Assembly (NCBI GenBank): GCA_964019165.1
Contig: OZ025271.1
Span: 12,751,759 to 12,815,758 of the forward strand
Length of the DNA stretch: 64,000 bases
Source of the DNA: Mastigias papua
Lineage: Eukaryota > Cnidaria > Scyphozoa > Rhizostomeae > Mastigiidae
Reading direction: 5' to 3'
Shown here: positions 1 through 12,479 of the stretch, in pieces
How positions within the stretch are numbered: the stretch's first letter is position 1
How the letters are laid out: each line of letters opens with the position of its first letter
Translations under genes and position numbers: made by a program
Notes under the pieces: model-generated
Told to the model about the DNA's origin: nothing
Databases searched by the model: none
What the model saw: only the letters and a program-made list of their open reading frames with translations

Positions 1-170
1 GTATCCAATTCGTCATCGTTAACACCTCCGTCACTTTCAGGGAGAATCACTTTGTGAAGTTTCTGCAGTCTCATAAATCCTAAAAACTTCACTTCCCATA
101 ATTCGTAAGCTCTCTCATCACCATCAAATAGCAGGCGCGATCTGGGCCCATAACCTGTTGCGGCGCTCAT
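1..170 (-). CDS. Copia-like retrotransposon gag, N-terminal part, cut by window edge
   Basis: Reading the minus strand from an ATG at 170, the frame stays open to base 1 (56 codons). The product contains RLLFDGDERAYELWEVKF followed by LGFMRLQKL, the Gag start typical of Copia-type elements in invertebrates, where a short leader precedes a 'LFDG-YE-WE-KFLG-MR' block. Gag would package the element RNA in the cytoplasm. No stop is present in the visible part. The rest of Gag-Pol lies outside the window to the left, so whether the element is intact is unknown. Family recognition rests on this motif alone. Confidence 0.6.
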   Translation of the reverse strand, partial: MSAATGYGPRSRLLFDGDERAYELWEVKFLGFMRLQKLHKVILPESDGGVNDDELD

Positions 171-197
171 GATAGCGGATTCGACATAGGGCAGGAG

Positions 198-306
198 TGT
201 AACACAGAAATACAGTAATCTCTATTAGGCCGAATTAAAAGTAAGAGCACGAGGCAATATAACAAGTTAACACAGGGTTACAAGCTGTTAAGTTTATTGC
301 TTAACA
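198..306 (-). repeat. Candidate 5' LTR of the Copia-like element
   Basis: On the minus strand this stretch starts TGTTAAGC and ends GTGTTACA, so it has the TG...CA ends of an LTR. It lies 27 bases upstream of the gag ATG. The 109-bp length is short but possible for an animal Copia LTR. The second LTR is outside the window and no duplicated target site can be tested, so the borders are a guess. Confidence 0.25.
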
Positions 307-3300
307 CTCTGTTATGATCTATTCTCAATTAAGTTTCCAAACTGTTCAAACAACCAGCTTCTAAATATTGACAAACTCTAGACTTCCCAGAAGCCTACTT
401 TGCAAAATGTTGCTATCTTCTTGAGGCAGGATCATATTGTACAATCTTAGTAAATGAACTAAAATACAATATATTGATCGCATTGCATCAAAATTTTCTG
501 ATTTGATAGCATAAATTTGACGTAATATGTTTTTCAGCCTATCAATATTAACCTGAAACTATCCACCCCACACACCTTCAATGGTGTAAAATTGATTGAC
601 TTGATGCATTCACCTTTACATTGTCTACATATATTGGATCTATTTGATAAACAATACGTATATCTTAATAATAAGTTGTATCACAAAATAAAACACATTG
701 TCGATGAAAGAAGTGGGACATTCATAGGAGAAAATTACCAGCTAAGGATATGATAATTCAAATACCCTATAGAAACAGTCATTGGTATGCAGCCTCCATT
801 TACAGATACTTTCAATCTCGTAAACGAGGTAGAAGTATTGCAAGATGGCGTCTGATAATGTTGTCACATTGTAATGTTGTCATGTGCAATAAAAACAATC
901 TCCTCAGCATTGTAATTATTAGTGCAAACAGCGAAGTCATTGAGGTAGATAGGTAATTGAGGACATAAGTGTATATATGCTCGTGATTGCTCATCGGATC
1001 TTGCAATATGTAAACACTGCTGTCATACTATACTGAAGCCGGTCTTTGGGTCCAGTTTGCAAGTGAATGACAAAGTCATACCTTGTATTGAAACAGGTGA
1101 GTCAATTCAGCATATATATACCGAACTACACCAACACATGTTACCCCTTCCTTGTAAGTACAGGTCTATTTCTGTGCATGTGGCGAGACGAAATAACATG
1201 TTTGATTATAAGTTACACTATTGTTTACATTTGCACTTGAAATTTTTGTTAGTTACTTATAGTTGACTGCACGCTTGATTAACCCTAGATAACCTTATGT
1301 ATAGAAAAACAATCAGTTCGTGATCGTTATTAGGAAATGTGGAGCCACTTGGAAAGTTTTGTTTTTGAGTTCGAAGTTGTATAGATTTTTCTTACGCCGC
1401 CTGATGTACACGGTCCTTTTCTCACAAGAATTGACAAGTTGTCACCTATTAACAAAATCATATTAGGAGAATTTGATGAGTAATAGGTGTTTACAAGATC
1501 CTGTTGTACCTCCGTTGCTCCCTAAATAAGTAGAGAAGTACGGACGAATGATGTTTTCATATACACAATATTATACCATTTCTCTTGTTCTTTTCGTTCG
1601 TTCTATAATGTGAAAGCCAGCACAAAGTCTATATGTTTGCACTATAGTTTTGGTATTTAAAGTTAACTGAAACATGCAAGGTGATTAGGCCTGGAACATC
1701 TAGATAGAGGCATGGCAATGGAAGCAGATTGCCCTGGCCCCAAATCCTGAGAATGGACCCAGAGTTATGAAACAATTCTTTGGTGATTGAATCAACTATG
1801 AGATTTCACATTGACCTCATAAGTTGCCACATGGTTTCATTTGCCCTGTTATTCAACACAACTTGTGGGGTTTGTTAATGGCTTTCTGTACATTACCTAA
1901 GTTCTTCAAACTACCCTTTTCAAATAAGCCCCCCACTAGAACTTCAAATCATTAACAGTCTTCCTCCTCATAAAGGCCCCAATTACAGAAGATGGTGAAT
2001 ACCCTAATATCAACCTATACCCACTTGTAGGCCACTCTGTTTTTATTATTGAGCAAATTCTCTACTTCTTTGATCTCAGTGGTAATATTTGTTCAACCTT
2101 ACACTGCATAAGCAAGAGAGTTCCTGTCTGTTTGGGTAAAGCTTTTTGATGCTTTTGACTTGGTTCTATGATACTATGCATTTATTATGTAATGTGAGAC
2201 AGCCAGAACAAGAGATTTCTTGTGACCTGTGAAAAGCACAATGAGGAGGGTCCCTTTTGGAATAGGAATAGAACTGTTGATAGTTACATGTTAATTTGTA
2301 GTGTTCATTGTCCATGTTGGCTGCAGGAGAGATGTGCTAGATCACACCTCCTGTGGTTTTGTCATGTAAATCATATTGTACAGTGGTGTGGTTGTGAGCC
2401 ACTAATTTTCTATAGAATGTTTACTCGTTCTACGCCACTGTAATATAAGTTTGTAGTTGTAATTCAGTCTTTGAATTATAAAAAAAACACAATAGAAACA
2501 ACCTATCTGATTTTGCCAGAGTTTTGAACATGTCCATCTTTTAAAAAAGGGATAAGTGAGAACATTATGACATGAAATGTGTGAAAGATAATTTTGTTGT
2601 CTAGTGTTTTTTGACATCCACTATGTGAAAATGGAGCTAAAACAGGGCCGCATATTTTGGACTTTAGGGATATATACATTGGAGTTTAAAGATAGGTTAC
2701 TTTTACCAAAGTCTTAATTAACACATAGTAATTAATTGACTTGTCAGTTGAATGATTTATTTTAAACCTTTGTAGGAACCCTAGCTAGCATATAGCCATC
2801 TCAGGAGATAAGCATTTTAAAACGAAAAGAGATATGTAAAACGTCAACCCAAGAAAATGCAATCTTCATTATTTAGACAACCAATAGTCAAACTGTCCCC
2901 CCTTGGCACCAACCATGGTTGTTCTTCTGGGCCTGGGGACAACATCAAGCAAGTGAAAGCAGCTAACATAACTAAATTTTGGAGGTCTTCTGGCTCTAGC
3001 TCTCAGAAATACTTTATAAGCAACTATACTTGCACAGTTCAGCATTTTTCTTGAAGCATTCTTCAAACTGTTATTTTCAAGGGCTTGTTTCACTGTTCAA
3101 CCTCTCCACTTATACAATGCTGTATGGTCCTTGCCTTTGGTATCTGTACAATGCAGGTCAACAGGTCATGTAGAATGTAGACTGCAGGTCACACTGACAG
3201 CTACTTGTATTTTGATGAGAAGGCCATTCAGTTTAATCTATGTCATATTGAAGCTATGCTAAAAGCCATAAATGAATCTGAATACATTTTGGGATGATAA

Positions 3301-6300
3301 ATCAATAACTTAGGCAAGCAGCAATGATGCATGTCCATATCAATATGGAATGATCAAACTGCCATGTGCTTACTTTGTAACTAGCTTAGCATGTTAGGTT
3401 TTGAAAGAATTTTCTAGGAAGCATCTCAGGTAATATTTAATAATTGGCATTTTAATATTGACTGAATTTTGCAGTGTGTTGGAGATGTATTGTGTTGTAT
3501 AAGCATATTTTATTGGAATTAAAATCAGGTATGTGGAGCTCTCATCCTTGTATGTAAAGCACATTTTAAAATTGACTGCATTTTGCAATGTTTTCAGGAC
3601 ACATTGTGTTGTATGGGCATTTCACTTCTCTCTAGACTTGAAACATTTGCCAGAATGTATGAGGATTAATTGCCAAGGTAAAGAGAATAGCTTATTTAAT
3701 AGCAGCATCCAAATCTACCAACTCCCTCACACTCCATAACCCCCAATGGCCAATGTTTATAAGTGTATGTGTGCCTATCCATTTCTCCATTCCATTAGTT
3801 CTTCTTTTCATTTGGTCAAATCCTGATTTGCACTATTTCCCCTACTTCCTATTCCCTCTCTTGACAATCAGTTAGTACTTGGAAGTTGCATGGAATTGGA
3901 AAGCAAAAAGATACAGTGGGTTTCCCACTGCCTTGGCCACCCAGAAACTTCCAAGTAACTTTCTGTTCTGTGCCTTGATCTGCATTTTACTTTACCTGGT
4001 CACCTGCATTTTGCAGTTGCCAACTTTCCCTAAGTTATTCTTGAGGCATAAAAATTGCTAAGTTATCAAATAACTATGCATACTTTCTTTTTGGATTATG
4101 CAATGTGCCTTTCATCCAAAGCATTAGATTGAGTCCATATGATTTCAGATGATGTAGAATTTTGGAGGGAAGTAGATCACAATATGGATGTTCAAAAGAC
4201 AATTTTTTCTTAACATGTCTTTCATGATCTTTTTGAGATATGTGCTCATTTTATATACTCTTAGATGCATCAACTCTGCACTTCCAAATTCTTACTTTTT
4301 AACTCTCATTTTAGAGTTTGTTGTCCTCCTTTTGAGAAGTACATATCAATAACAATGAGTGATTTTATGTGTTTTTGCAAACCCAAGACAAACTTTAATC
4401 TTATTACTCACCTGCCCACAAAAAGAAATTTTTGTTCCTTTCTCAATTTGGCTATCTGGTTAATCAATATCAATCAGCTTTATCTATCTGGTTAATCAAT
4501 ATCAATCAGCTTTGGACACAACTGTATTACGTTATGAGCATCAGCCTGGCTCACCAATGATTTGCAACAGAACATAGATCAATGAAATTACACTAGACTA
4601 ATTTTAATTGGCTTGAAGAAAGGTTTCAATGCAGTTGATCTGGAAATCCCACTCATAACTGCAAATTTATCGATTAAGTTATGTGGAACTTGGCATAATT
4701 GGATAGCAGTAGGCAATTGTGCAAGGTAAATGGCACTCCCTCTGATCCAAAAGAAAATTTTTGTTGAATTACTGTAAGCTATTGTCTTGGCCAACATTCA
4801 TTCTTTATGTACCACAATGAGTAGCCTCTTTCTTTGAATGTTATGAGGGTACACTCACATTTTATAGTCTCTGCTCCAAATATCTGTAAGAATGAAAGAC
4901 ACCATGAAAGCCAGCTGTTAGCTCACCTAAGTGAAATGTCATATTTACCAGCTTTTTAGAAAATATTGAAGTAAGATTTTACATGTCTAATGATCACAAC
5001 ACTGAAATGCTTCCATTATAAGTTACCTCTCATTGGTACATCCAAAGTAAATACACTGTAGGAGAAAATTAACTTGCATAAGAAATTGGAACCTTTGTTG
5101 TACTCTTTCTAAATCAGGCTGTGCCTGGACAGGATCTTCATTAAGCACGAGTGCCTAAGGTATGGATTTTTTAGAGCTTGATTTATTGAGCACCTGGAAT
5201 CTTGAAGTTGTATCTTAGGACACTCCTGTCTCTTTATCACAAGCAAAAGATTTCCCTAAATTTCAACTCATATCATCATTAAACTAATTCTTTAAGAACA
5301 TGTGTAGGTCTGGGTAATCCAGAATCATCCTTTCTCACACTACTGAGTGGATATTGATACCCTACAAGTGAATTACAGCTACTTGTAGTACAGCTATTTT
5401 TTATGTTTTTAGCATACCATACATTCCAAGACTGAAGTCCCCATTTTGTTTTGGTTTTCTTCAGCCTTTTCTCTGTAGTTTGAAAGTATTCTTAACAGGG
5501 GTGCAAAACAGAGCTCCTAACCTGTTCAAGGAGCTCAATTTTTAGGGCACTGTTGTTTTGCCCAGCGCAAGACCAGATAAATATAGGATTTCTTGGTTTC
5601 CTCTATTAAAGTGTATTTCAAAGATGCTTCCATTTTTTACAACTTCTGTCAATGCCCATTCTTTATCCATCTGGAATGTCTTGTTTTTTCTCAGTAACCT
5701 TTGAGAAGAATACTCTCACTGCAAGCATTTGATTGTATCCATTACTATTGGCACAATTTTTACCAAATCAAAAATTAAGTTGAGGTCCAGAATGCAGGAT
5801 GGTGGATGGTTAACTTGGGCAATAGAATACCAATTAGTTCCCTTAATAGTCAGAAAATCATAATCATGGCTGGTCAGCTATTAGTGACCTTGTAGAAAGA
5901 AGACAGCTACAATGATATGCCAGATTTTTAATTCAAATACCCAGCCTCTTTTACAGGATTACTCTTACAATACCCTGATGCTATAGAAAAAATGCTATAC
6001 TCATCAGAGGCTGATCATTAAATACTATACATCATCATCCAGCTCATTAGAAGAGAGTTGGAAACTATGCAAACATACTGATACTGTGAAAACCATGCCA
6101 AGTTGAGTCCTTGCTCTTATTAGGTATTTCAAGAAATATCCACCACCTGATATACTCAATGAAATACACAGAGGAATTGTTGAGCCAATTTGTAGTTACA
6201 ATTGTTCCATATGTAGGTGCTGAGTGAATCAAACATTGATATCTTGCAAAAATCCGTAAAAATACTGCTAGAATTGTAACCAACAACCAATACGTTGCTT

Positions 6301-6479
6301 GTGCTTCTACAGTAATCCAGCATCTTTGCTATTCAGTGAGCAGTGATCTTGTAGGAACAGACACAATCACATTTACATACAACTCTTTGAATTCAATAGC
6401 CCAGGCATACATGAGAGAATTACATAGTCTTCACTTGTTTTCAATACATGAGAACCATTGATATGCTCATGATCAGAAA
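307..6479. other. Gene-poor AT-rich DNA
   Basis: No coding exon or RNA gene was recognised. Open frames are short and show no family motif. Two local direct repeats are visible: a diverged pair near 3449-3515 and 3562-3628 (about 113 bp apart, both containing ATTGACTG-ATTTTGCA), and a nearly perfect 32-bp tandem duplication at 4452-4515 (TTAATCAATATCAATCAGCT twice). Confidence 0.5.
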
Positions 6480-6640
6480 CTGATCTTACAACACCACTCC
6501 TAAGAAAAACCAATGACCAGAATGGTTTTTATAATCACAGTGCAAAACTGTGGAACAGTCTAGAAACACAAACAAAACTGCCACCTACCCTCAAAAGCCT
6601 GCAATGACCTCCTTATTATAGATACAGATTTACATTCTTT
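6480..6640 (+). pseudogene. Decayed LINE reverse-transcriptase C-terminus
   Basis: The plus-strand translation contains GFYNHSAKLWNSL followed by LPPTLKSL and a stop. This matches the end of CR1/L2/jockey-like reverse transcriptases, where an 'aromatic-x-x-A-x-x-WNSLP' block precedes a short helix near the C-terminus. The reading is open for about 45 codons; upstream frames are broken. It is a short, old fragment with no visible 3' repeat tail. Confidence 0.4.
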
Positions 6641-6699
6641 CTTTATTCTATTATTATTGCAAAATATAGGTTGAAATAGGCATGTAAGTATCTTTTTTT

Positions 6700-9290
6700 C
6701 TTAGTCCTGCATTTATTTCATTTTTATTTATATTTTATTTTTAAGGCAAATCAGAACCAACAGTCATTTGTTACAAGCTATGGCTTTTGACTATACACTA
6801 TAGAAGCTCTTCACTATACACTATAGCAGTTTTGTAGACTGTCCTTGACGTTTTTAGCCCCATGCCCCCACTGACTAATTTATATCAGTAGAAGTCAATC
6901 AGAGATCATGGTATCTTTATTGTGCAAAGGAGACATTCAATTGTTAGATAGTCCATCTTGAATGCACCTTTTACTTGCTACTTCCAATATATGGCCTGTC
7001 ATCCTTTCAAATTTGGGTGAAGTTTAGATTGCTCAATTTTCAGAACAAGAGGAGGTGTTGAGCTAAAATGTCCAAATCTTGTTTATCTCTTGGTTTTCTA
7101 CCTTTCATTTAAAAATCCACTAGCACTAAGATGGTTGGTAACATTTTCCCAGATTTTGTCCCCCTTGAATATGGAATACACGTTATCCACTGTTTCTTTG
7201 AAAAACCACTGAATGCAGTATACAGTGCCACCTTGGCAACCTGGAATCTAGCACCTCCTCGTCAATAAAATATTCTAGCGTCAGCACTGGCCCCATTAAT
7301 TAGCATGTGTCATGATTCAGTACTCAATCATAGATCTTCAAATGCATGTATTATGCATCGAAATTGATAAAGTAGCAACAGCTAGTACTGATACACTTAT
7401 ACACTGTGCCTTCAAAGACCAAATGCACAGTGTAATTTCTCCGGAAGAAAATGTTCTAATTCCAGAAGCGAGCTTATTGATTGATCTGCTTCATTCATCA
7501 GTAATCAATCAAAGATCCTCACATGCTATCGTTATTATGCATAGAACACATTCAATTTTTAAAGGTATGCTCTATGATTTTATGAAATTTTGATATTATA
7601 AGTTAGTCCTTGTTATTTCTGACATAGTTGATTGAAGGCTAGTCTATTTGACTTTCAGATTTATATCAATAGAAATGTTTTCAAATCAAAGAGCTTAAGT
7701 ATTTGTTCATCTTAGTTCTATAACTTATGGAATTGTAGTAAACATGTATTGATAAGTTATTGAGAAATTCCTTTGACATCATTTTTCAAATGTTTTTTGT
7801 AGTGGTATTGAAATCACATTTGTAAATGTGTCAACTGAATTGAATAATAATTAGAAGGACATTTTAGTTTTTACATGCAATGGTAGTTGGTAAAGTCTTA
7901 TAAAGTCTGCATTTTAGCAATGACCAATTGAATTGTCTGTTTGTTGTTTTCTCAGATCTCTTTTTTCAAGTACTCTAAAGCTGTTATGAATATTGTTTCA
8001 TCAACTCAATAGAACCTTTGGTCTTATAAAAAAGTCACTTCATACTTGACCATAACAAAAATTTCAAAATTGACAACATCAATGTTCATTGTCAAAAACT
8101 GAGAACATTAATTTCCACATGTGTCTATCCTATAATAGTACTGATTGTGAACCAGAAGTATATTTTGGTATTTGGTGCTGTATTGTTAGGAAATTTTGAT
8201 AATATGTGGTAAACCTGTTCAAAGATTTCTCCATTAAGTTTTTGCATTTTTATTTTTATGTATGGTGCAAAGAGAGAGAGAGTACCCTTCTGCACAAAGT
8301 GATTCAAAACTAATGGTGACATATAAAAATGACATATGAAATTTATCATCAAACTTGAAAGAGAAGTGAGAAAAATTCTTTTAAGTATTTTTCTGTGTTA
8401 AATTCTAAAGATTATTATTCAAGTCTTGATTGTTTTTAAATAATTGTACCTTTTCACCTTCATTGAGAAATAGACACCAAATCACGCATCATGGCAACTT
8501 TATAGGACGATCCAACAACTCACTAACGCCTTCAACAAATATTTCTGACATGTGAATCCTCCACAAACCTTATTTTGCTACGCTCCTGTTTATCGTTGTA
8601 TCTTTATTCCATGTCCTCCAATTTTAGAATGCACATATACACAGTTCTAAAATATTTGTACCTCGATGACACCTGATAATGGACTTGGCTTTCCTGGATT
8701 TCACGGCATTTTAGCATATTAGAAACCCAATCCCGGGTTTTCCTAAATTGTTTTGATCGTCTCTACATTTATGTGATTTGTAAAGTTGTAGTATACTCCT
8801 TTTACACAGTTGTAAAATCTCATGGTGGATTTTGGCTTTCCTTCAGTTCATGACATTTAACATTCTTACTGATCTCAATTCAAGAGGGAATTTAATTTGA
8901 TTGGTCATATATTTATGATAAGATTAAATACAGTAATCGTTTTAAATTCTGACCGTTTTCCACTATTATCAATAGTTTTTTGACTTGATTTTGCTTCTCA
9001 TCGGGTGTTTTGATAGGCCATCGCTCATTTGGATTCTATTTTTTCAATTGGATTTTGACCATGAGATCCAAATACATACTTCAACCTCCTATATACAGCT
9101 TCATACAATATTCTCTCTCTGCTATTTCGATAAAATAATTCAGATTTTGGGACAAAACACAGTCTTTTCAAGCCAAAATATTAGCTTCTTCATGCACAAG
9201 ATTTCTCTTACTTTCTTTGAAACAGCCACGGGGCTAAGGAAAATGCGGCAAAAAGCCGCCAGAATTTTCAGAACAATAGTGTCTATTGTT
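6700..9290. other. Non-coding stretch
   Basis: Mostly AT-rich with no family motif. A direct repeat of CTATACACTATAG occurs near 6790-6830. The one open frame with an exon-like end (7312-7564) is listed separately. The (GA)n run at about 8270-8281 is short. Confidence 0.45.
7312..7564 (+). other. Possible exon with an internal repeat
   Basis: An open frame of about 84 codons ends at AAAG|GTATGC, an acceptable splice donor at 7565. No family is recognised. The DNA contains a diverged internal duplication: the segment around 7315-7362 (reading DSVLNHRSSNACIMHR in another frame) resembles 7497-7548 (reading SSVINQRSSHAIVIMHR). This could be a relic of a repetitive element rather than a host exon. 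Confidence 0.2.
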
Positions 9291-9295
9291 ATTGA

Positions 9296-9761
9296 CCAAT
9301 CAGATTGCTCCATTTTAGCCCTTTTGGCGGCTGATGCTAGAGCCGTCATCTACTGATTTAGAGCAAAATTAGCAGCCCTTGGCCGCGAGATTGGCCGCAA
9401 CTTGACTTTTTGGGACTCTTTTGTTTTTTCAACCAATCAGATTCCAATATTCTGCTGTTGATTGTATATTTACCCAGTGAAATAGCTTTATTTTACAATA
9501 GCCAATTATTCCAACAACCAATCAACATGTTGTATTTGAATATTCTCGTTTGTCCTCTAACCAATGACATTTGATCAATTCTTTGACTTATTAGCCAATC
9601 ACAGACCGTAATTTGAATTAACATTGAAATATCGTCCAATCAGGTAGTTCTATTTTCAAATTTTCTATTGTATTTTCCTTTGTTTTCTAGCCAATCAAGG
9701 AAGTTCAAATATCGTCGTTATCAGCCTCATTTCCGGCCTCCAGTTCAGCAGAAAGACGGGG
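9296..9761 (+). promoter_or_regulatory. CCAAT-box array promoter with possible first exon
   Basis: Eight CCAAT boxes, all on the plus strand, lie at 9296, 9433, 9502, 9518, 9561, 9595, 9636 and 9691; several read CCAATCAG or CCAATCA, the preferred NF-Y site. They are followed by TTTCCGGCCTCC near 9730 and then by AAAGACGGG|GTAAGAAA, a good splice donor at 9762. This is the layout expected of a TATA-less promoter with a short untranslated first exon reading rightward. NF-Y binding is known to favour such arrays; use as a promoter is inferred. No coding exon of a matching gene was found downstream in the window. Confidence 0.5.
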
Positions 9762-11543
9762 GTAAGAAATCGGTTTTATTAATATTTCTTGATTGATCTA
9801 TAGTTCGTTTACTTACAAGTTAAGACTAAGTTATACTCTACTTGGCCTAATCGATGTAAGAGTTGTAAAGATAAGTATGTAGAACTTATATTTACAACTC
9901 TTACATCTATTAGACCATTACAAATATTGCCTGAAAGACTAAGTTAATGAAGTGATGGGTGTCTTAGTTCATCACTGAGTTTAATCAAAGGTCAACAAAA
10001 CAGCCCTATTGATTTTCGCAAAAATTCCTCTGAAAATAGACACCCAAACACAACATTAAATTAGTCTCAAGGACAATCGAAGTGTAAATAGTAGGAAACG
10101 AGACAATAAAGACTCCAGATGAACATAGCCAAAAACAAGGTTAGCGAATGTATATTAGGATATAGTTGAAATATATATGGAGTGCTCTACGCAATGGGGT
10201 TCTTCAAAAGTGCCTTATGGAATCGCTGAGAGAAAGTAAAATGGTGAGCTCAAACATCCTACTTTCTCTCAAGACTTAATAGACTGAATAATGTAAAAGA
10301 TAAGTTTATGGGGTTGTAATGCTGATTGGGTTCGCTAGCACTTGTTAATGGCTATGTTTAAACATCTTAAAATAGTTATTTACACACAAATAAATCATAT
10401 AACTGCTAAACTGTTCATTAAATGCTAAAAAGTATTTGAATTTGAGTGAAAGGTAGTCCCTCTTCTGTTCTTTATTGTCATCTTCTTCTTCCTCTTTTTC
10501 TTTCTATTCTTCTTCTTCTTCTTCGTCTACGGTCCTTTAACTTTCTATTCAGCGTATATCGTGGATTGCTAGTGGAAAAAGAATGAAAAAGGCAGCAAAG
10601 CAATCGATGGTTTGGAAGATAATCATTTTATTTCTTCAATATATAAGAGAGATGTAAATTATTTAATCCAGTTTAATCATTGTTATGTATTGTAGTATGA
10701 TATATTTTAACGACAATTATGTAATGCCAATTGAAATTATCCCCCTAAGTCTGCAAAATTTCTGCAATCAGCCCACAAGTGCTTTATTTTTGTTCAGTAT
10801 TCAGCTCCAACCAAAACGGTAACTTCAATAAACATTTCTTCGAAATTTGTAAGGGAAATTCTGCTTACTCAGACATATTATTAAGGATACAGAACTAGTT
10901 AATCTCTCTATAAGCAATACATTTTGCACAATATGATTTCAGTCGTTTCTTGTTTTGTGATATGGAAATATATCCGTGTTATTTCTCACAAGATAACAAT
11001 TTGACTTGGTTGAGATGAAGGTAGAAGAAGAAATGATGACATAATATGATACACATCTTCAATGTACAGAACTTATGAATTTGATTAAAAGCAATAAGTT
11101 TTTAGCTCAATGATATGTGCCTTTGTTTTATTTTTGAGAAGTGCAAAATTACTCGGCTTGTTCTGCACTAGTTATGAGTCTCTTTGAAATGAAATTAAAA
11201 TAAAAAGAAATATGATACATCAGAAAAACTATAAAAGTAACATTATTAGCTATACTATGTTTGGAGTATGAGAGGAAGCATGGGGTTAAATAAATTAGAA
11301 GGCAAATGATCATTTCTTCTCTTCATCATATAATTTATCTGGCTCGAACTTAAAAGACCCCTTTTTGCTTTATTGTTTTGTGGTTCATGATATCAAAAGT
11401 TTTGATTCATGTAAAAGAAATGAAAGTAAATAAACTTCAAACAATTAATTAATCTTTGTTATCTGGTTCCTTTGTGTAAATGTTGAACTTAAAAGAGGAA
11501 GTTGTTTCTATGTTTCCAAGGGCATTCATAAAATGCATTGGTG
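9762..11543. other. Intron-like or intergenic DNA
   Basis: No gene seen. A pyrimidine-rich (TCT)n-type microsatellite lies around 10471-10531. If the promoter at 9.3-9.76 kb is real, this would be its first intron. Confidence 0.4.
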
Positions 11544-11699
11544 ATTAACATTAGATGAATTATTTTCTACCTCCAACCTTCAAAACCCTTAACTACATCA
11601 TCCATCCACCATCACCCTAACCACCAATCATCAAAACTAACCAGAGCCTAACCAACATTACTATTCTCAACACACTGCTTAAATTCATCTAATGTTAAT
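11544..11699. mobile_element. Short palindromic MITE
   Basis: About 156 bp bounded by the inverted pair ATTAACATTAGATGAATT (11544) and AAATTCATCTAATGTTAAT (11681), matching over about 18 bases. The interior is C/A-rich and non-coding. The ends carry TTA/TAA, which would fit a Harbinger-type target, but the family cannot be fixed from the ends alone. Confidence 0.5.
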
Positions 11700-12479
11700 A
11701 AAATGTTGTTAGATTGTTTTTCATTTTATCTCTTTGTTCTTTTGTATGATAGTTATAGTGGCCCTCTTTCTTTCAACTATCATCATTAATCAACGAGAAC
11801 CAGACAACAAAATTAACGTGTTTTCCAATATTTAATTACTGCTGTTTTGCAGTCATTGGTCAAGTTTTGCCCACGTTGTACTAACTCAATGCTTATCTTG
11901 ACATGAAACTCTATTGATCTTATCGATATTCTTATCGATTCTAAACTCTATATTTCTCCACAAGCGATTTCCAGGGATATGATTGATTATCAATTTGTGC
12001 TATTCTTGTGTATAACATTGCAATCTAATGTGAAATTGGTAACATCATTTGGGACATGTCCAACCCCGTACAATGCATTCTTCTTTGACCATAGTAATAG
12101 ACTATAGTTATTCAAATTGTAACTTACGATTAAAGCTTTCGAGATAGTCTTCTCTTTGATCAAACCATTGCATCGTTCGTTGACTACTTGAATTCCTCAA
12201 ATAATGAAATAGTATATTATTACATGAAGTATTGTCAACCGACTCCTTGATTAGTGAATTTGTCAAATAATTTTGACAAAGGTCCTTCAACATAGCAACA
12301 CTATTTATTCAATATAAAGTAATTTTCTGTAGGCCGATTCTCGTGCCTGCGTGGGAAATATTCATTAATTATATGAAATGTTCGCTTATACAGCAAGTGA
12401 ACTAGGATTGAAAATGAATTTTTAATTAATGTATGTATGATTTACCGTTTTTAATGAATGGTATTTTGTTTCCATTGTA

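Noticed and set aside
8985..9356. 123-codon plus-strand ORF
   Set aside because: No family, no splice borders, and it overlaps the start of the CCAAT array; the overlapping minus-strand ORF is equally plausible, so both are likely chance.
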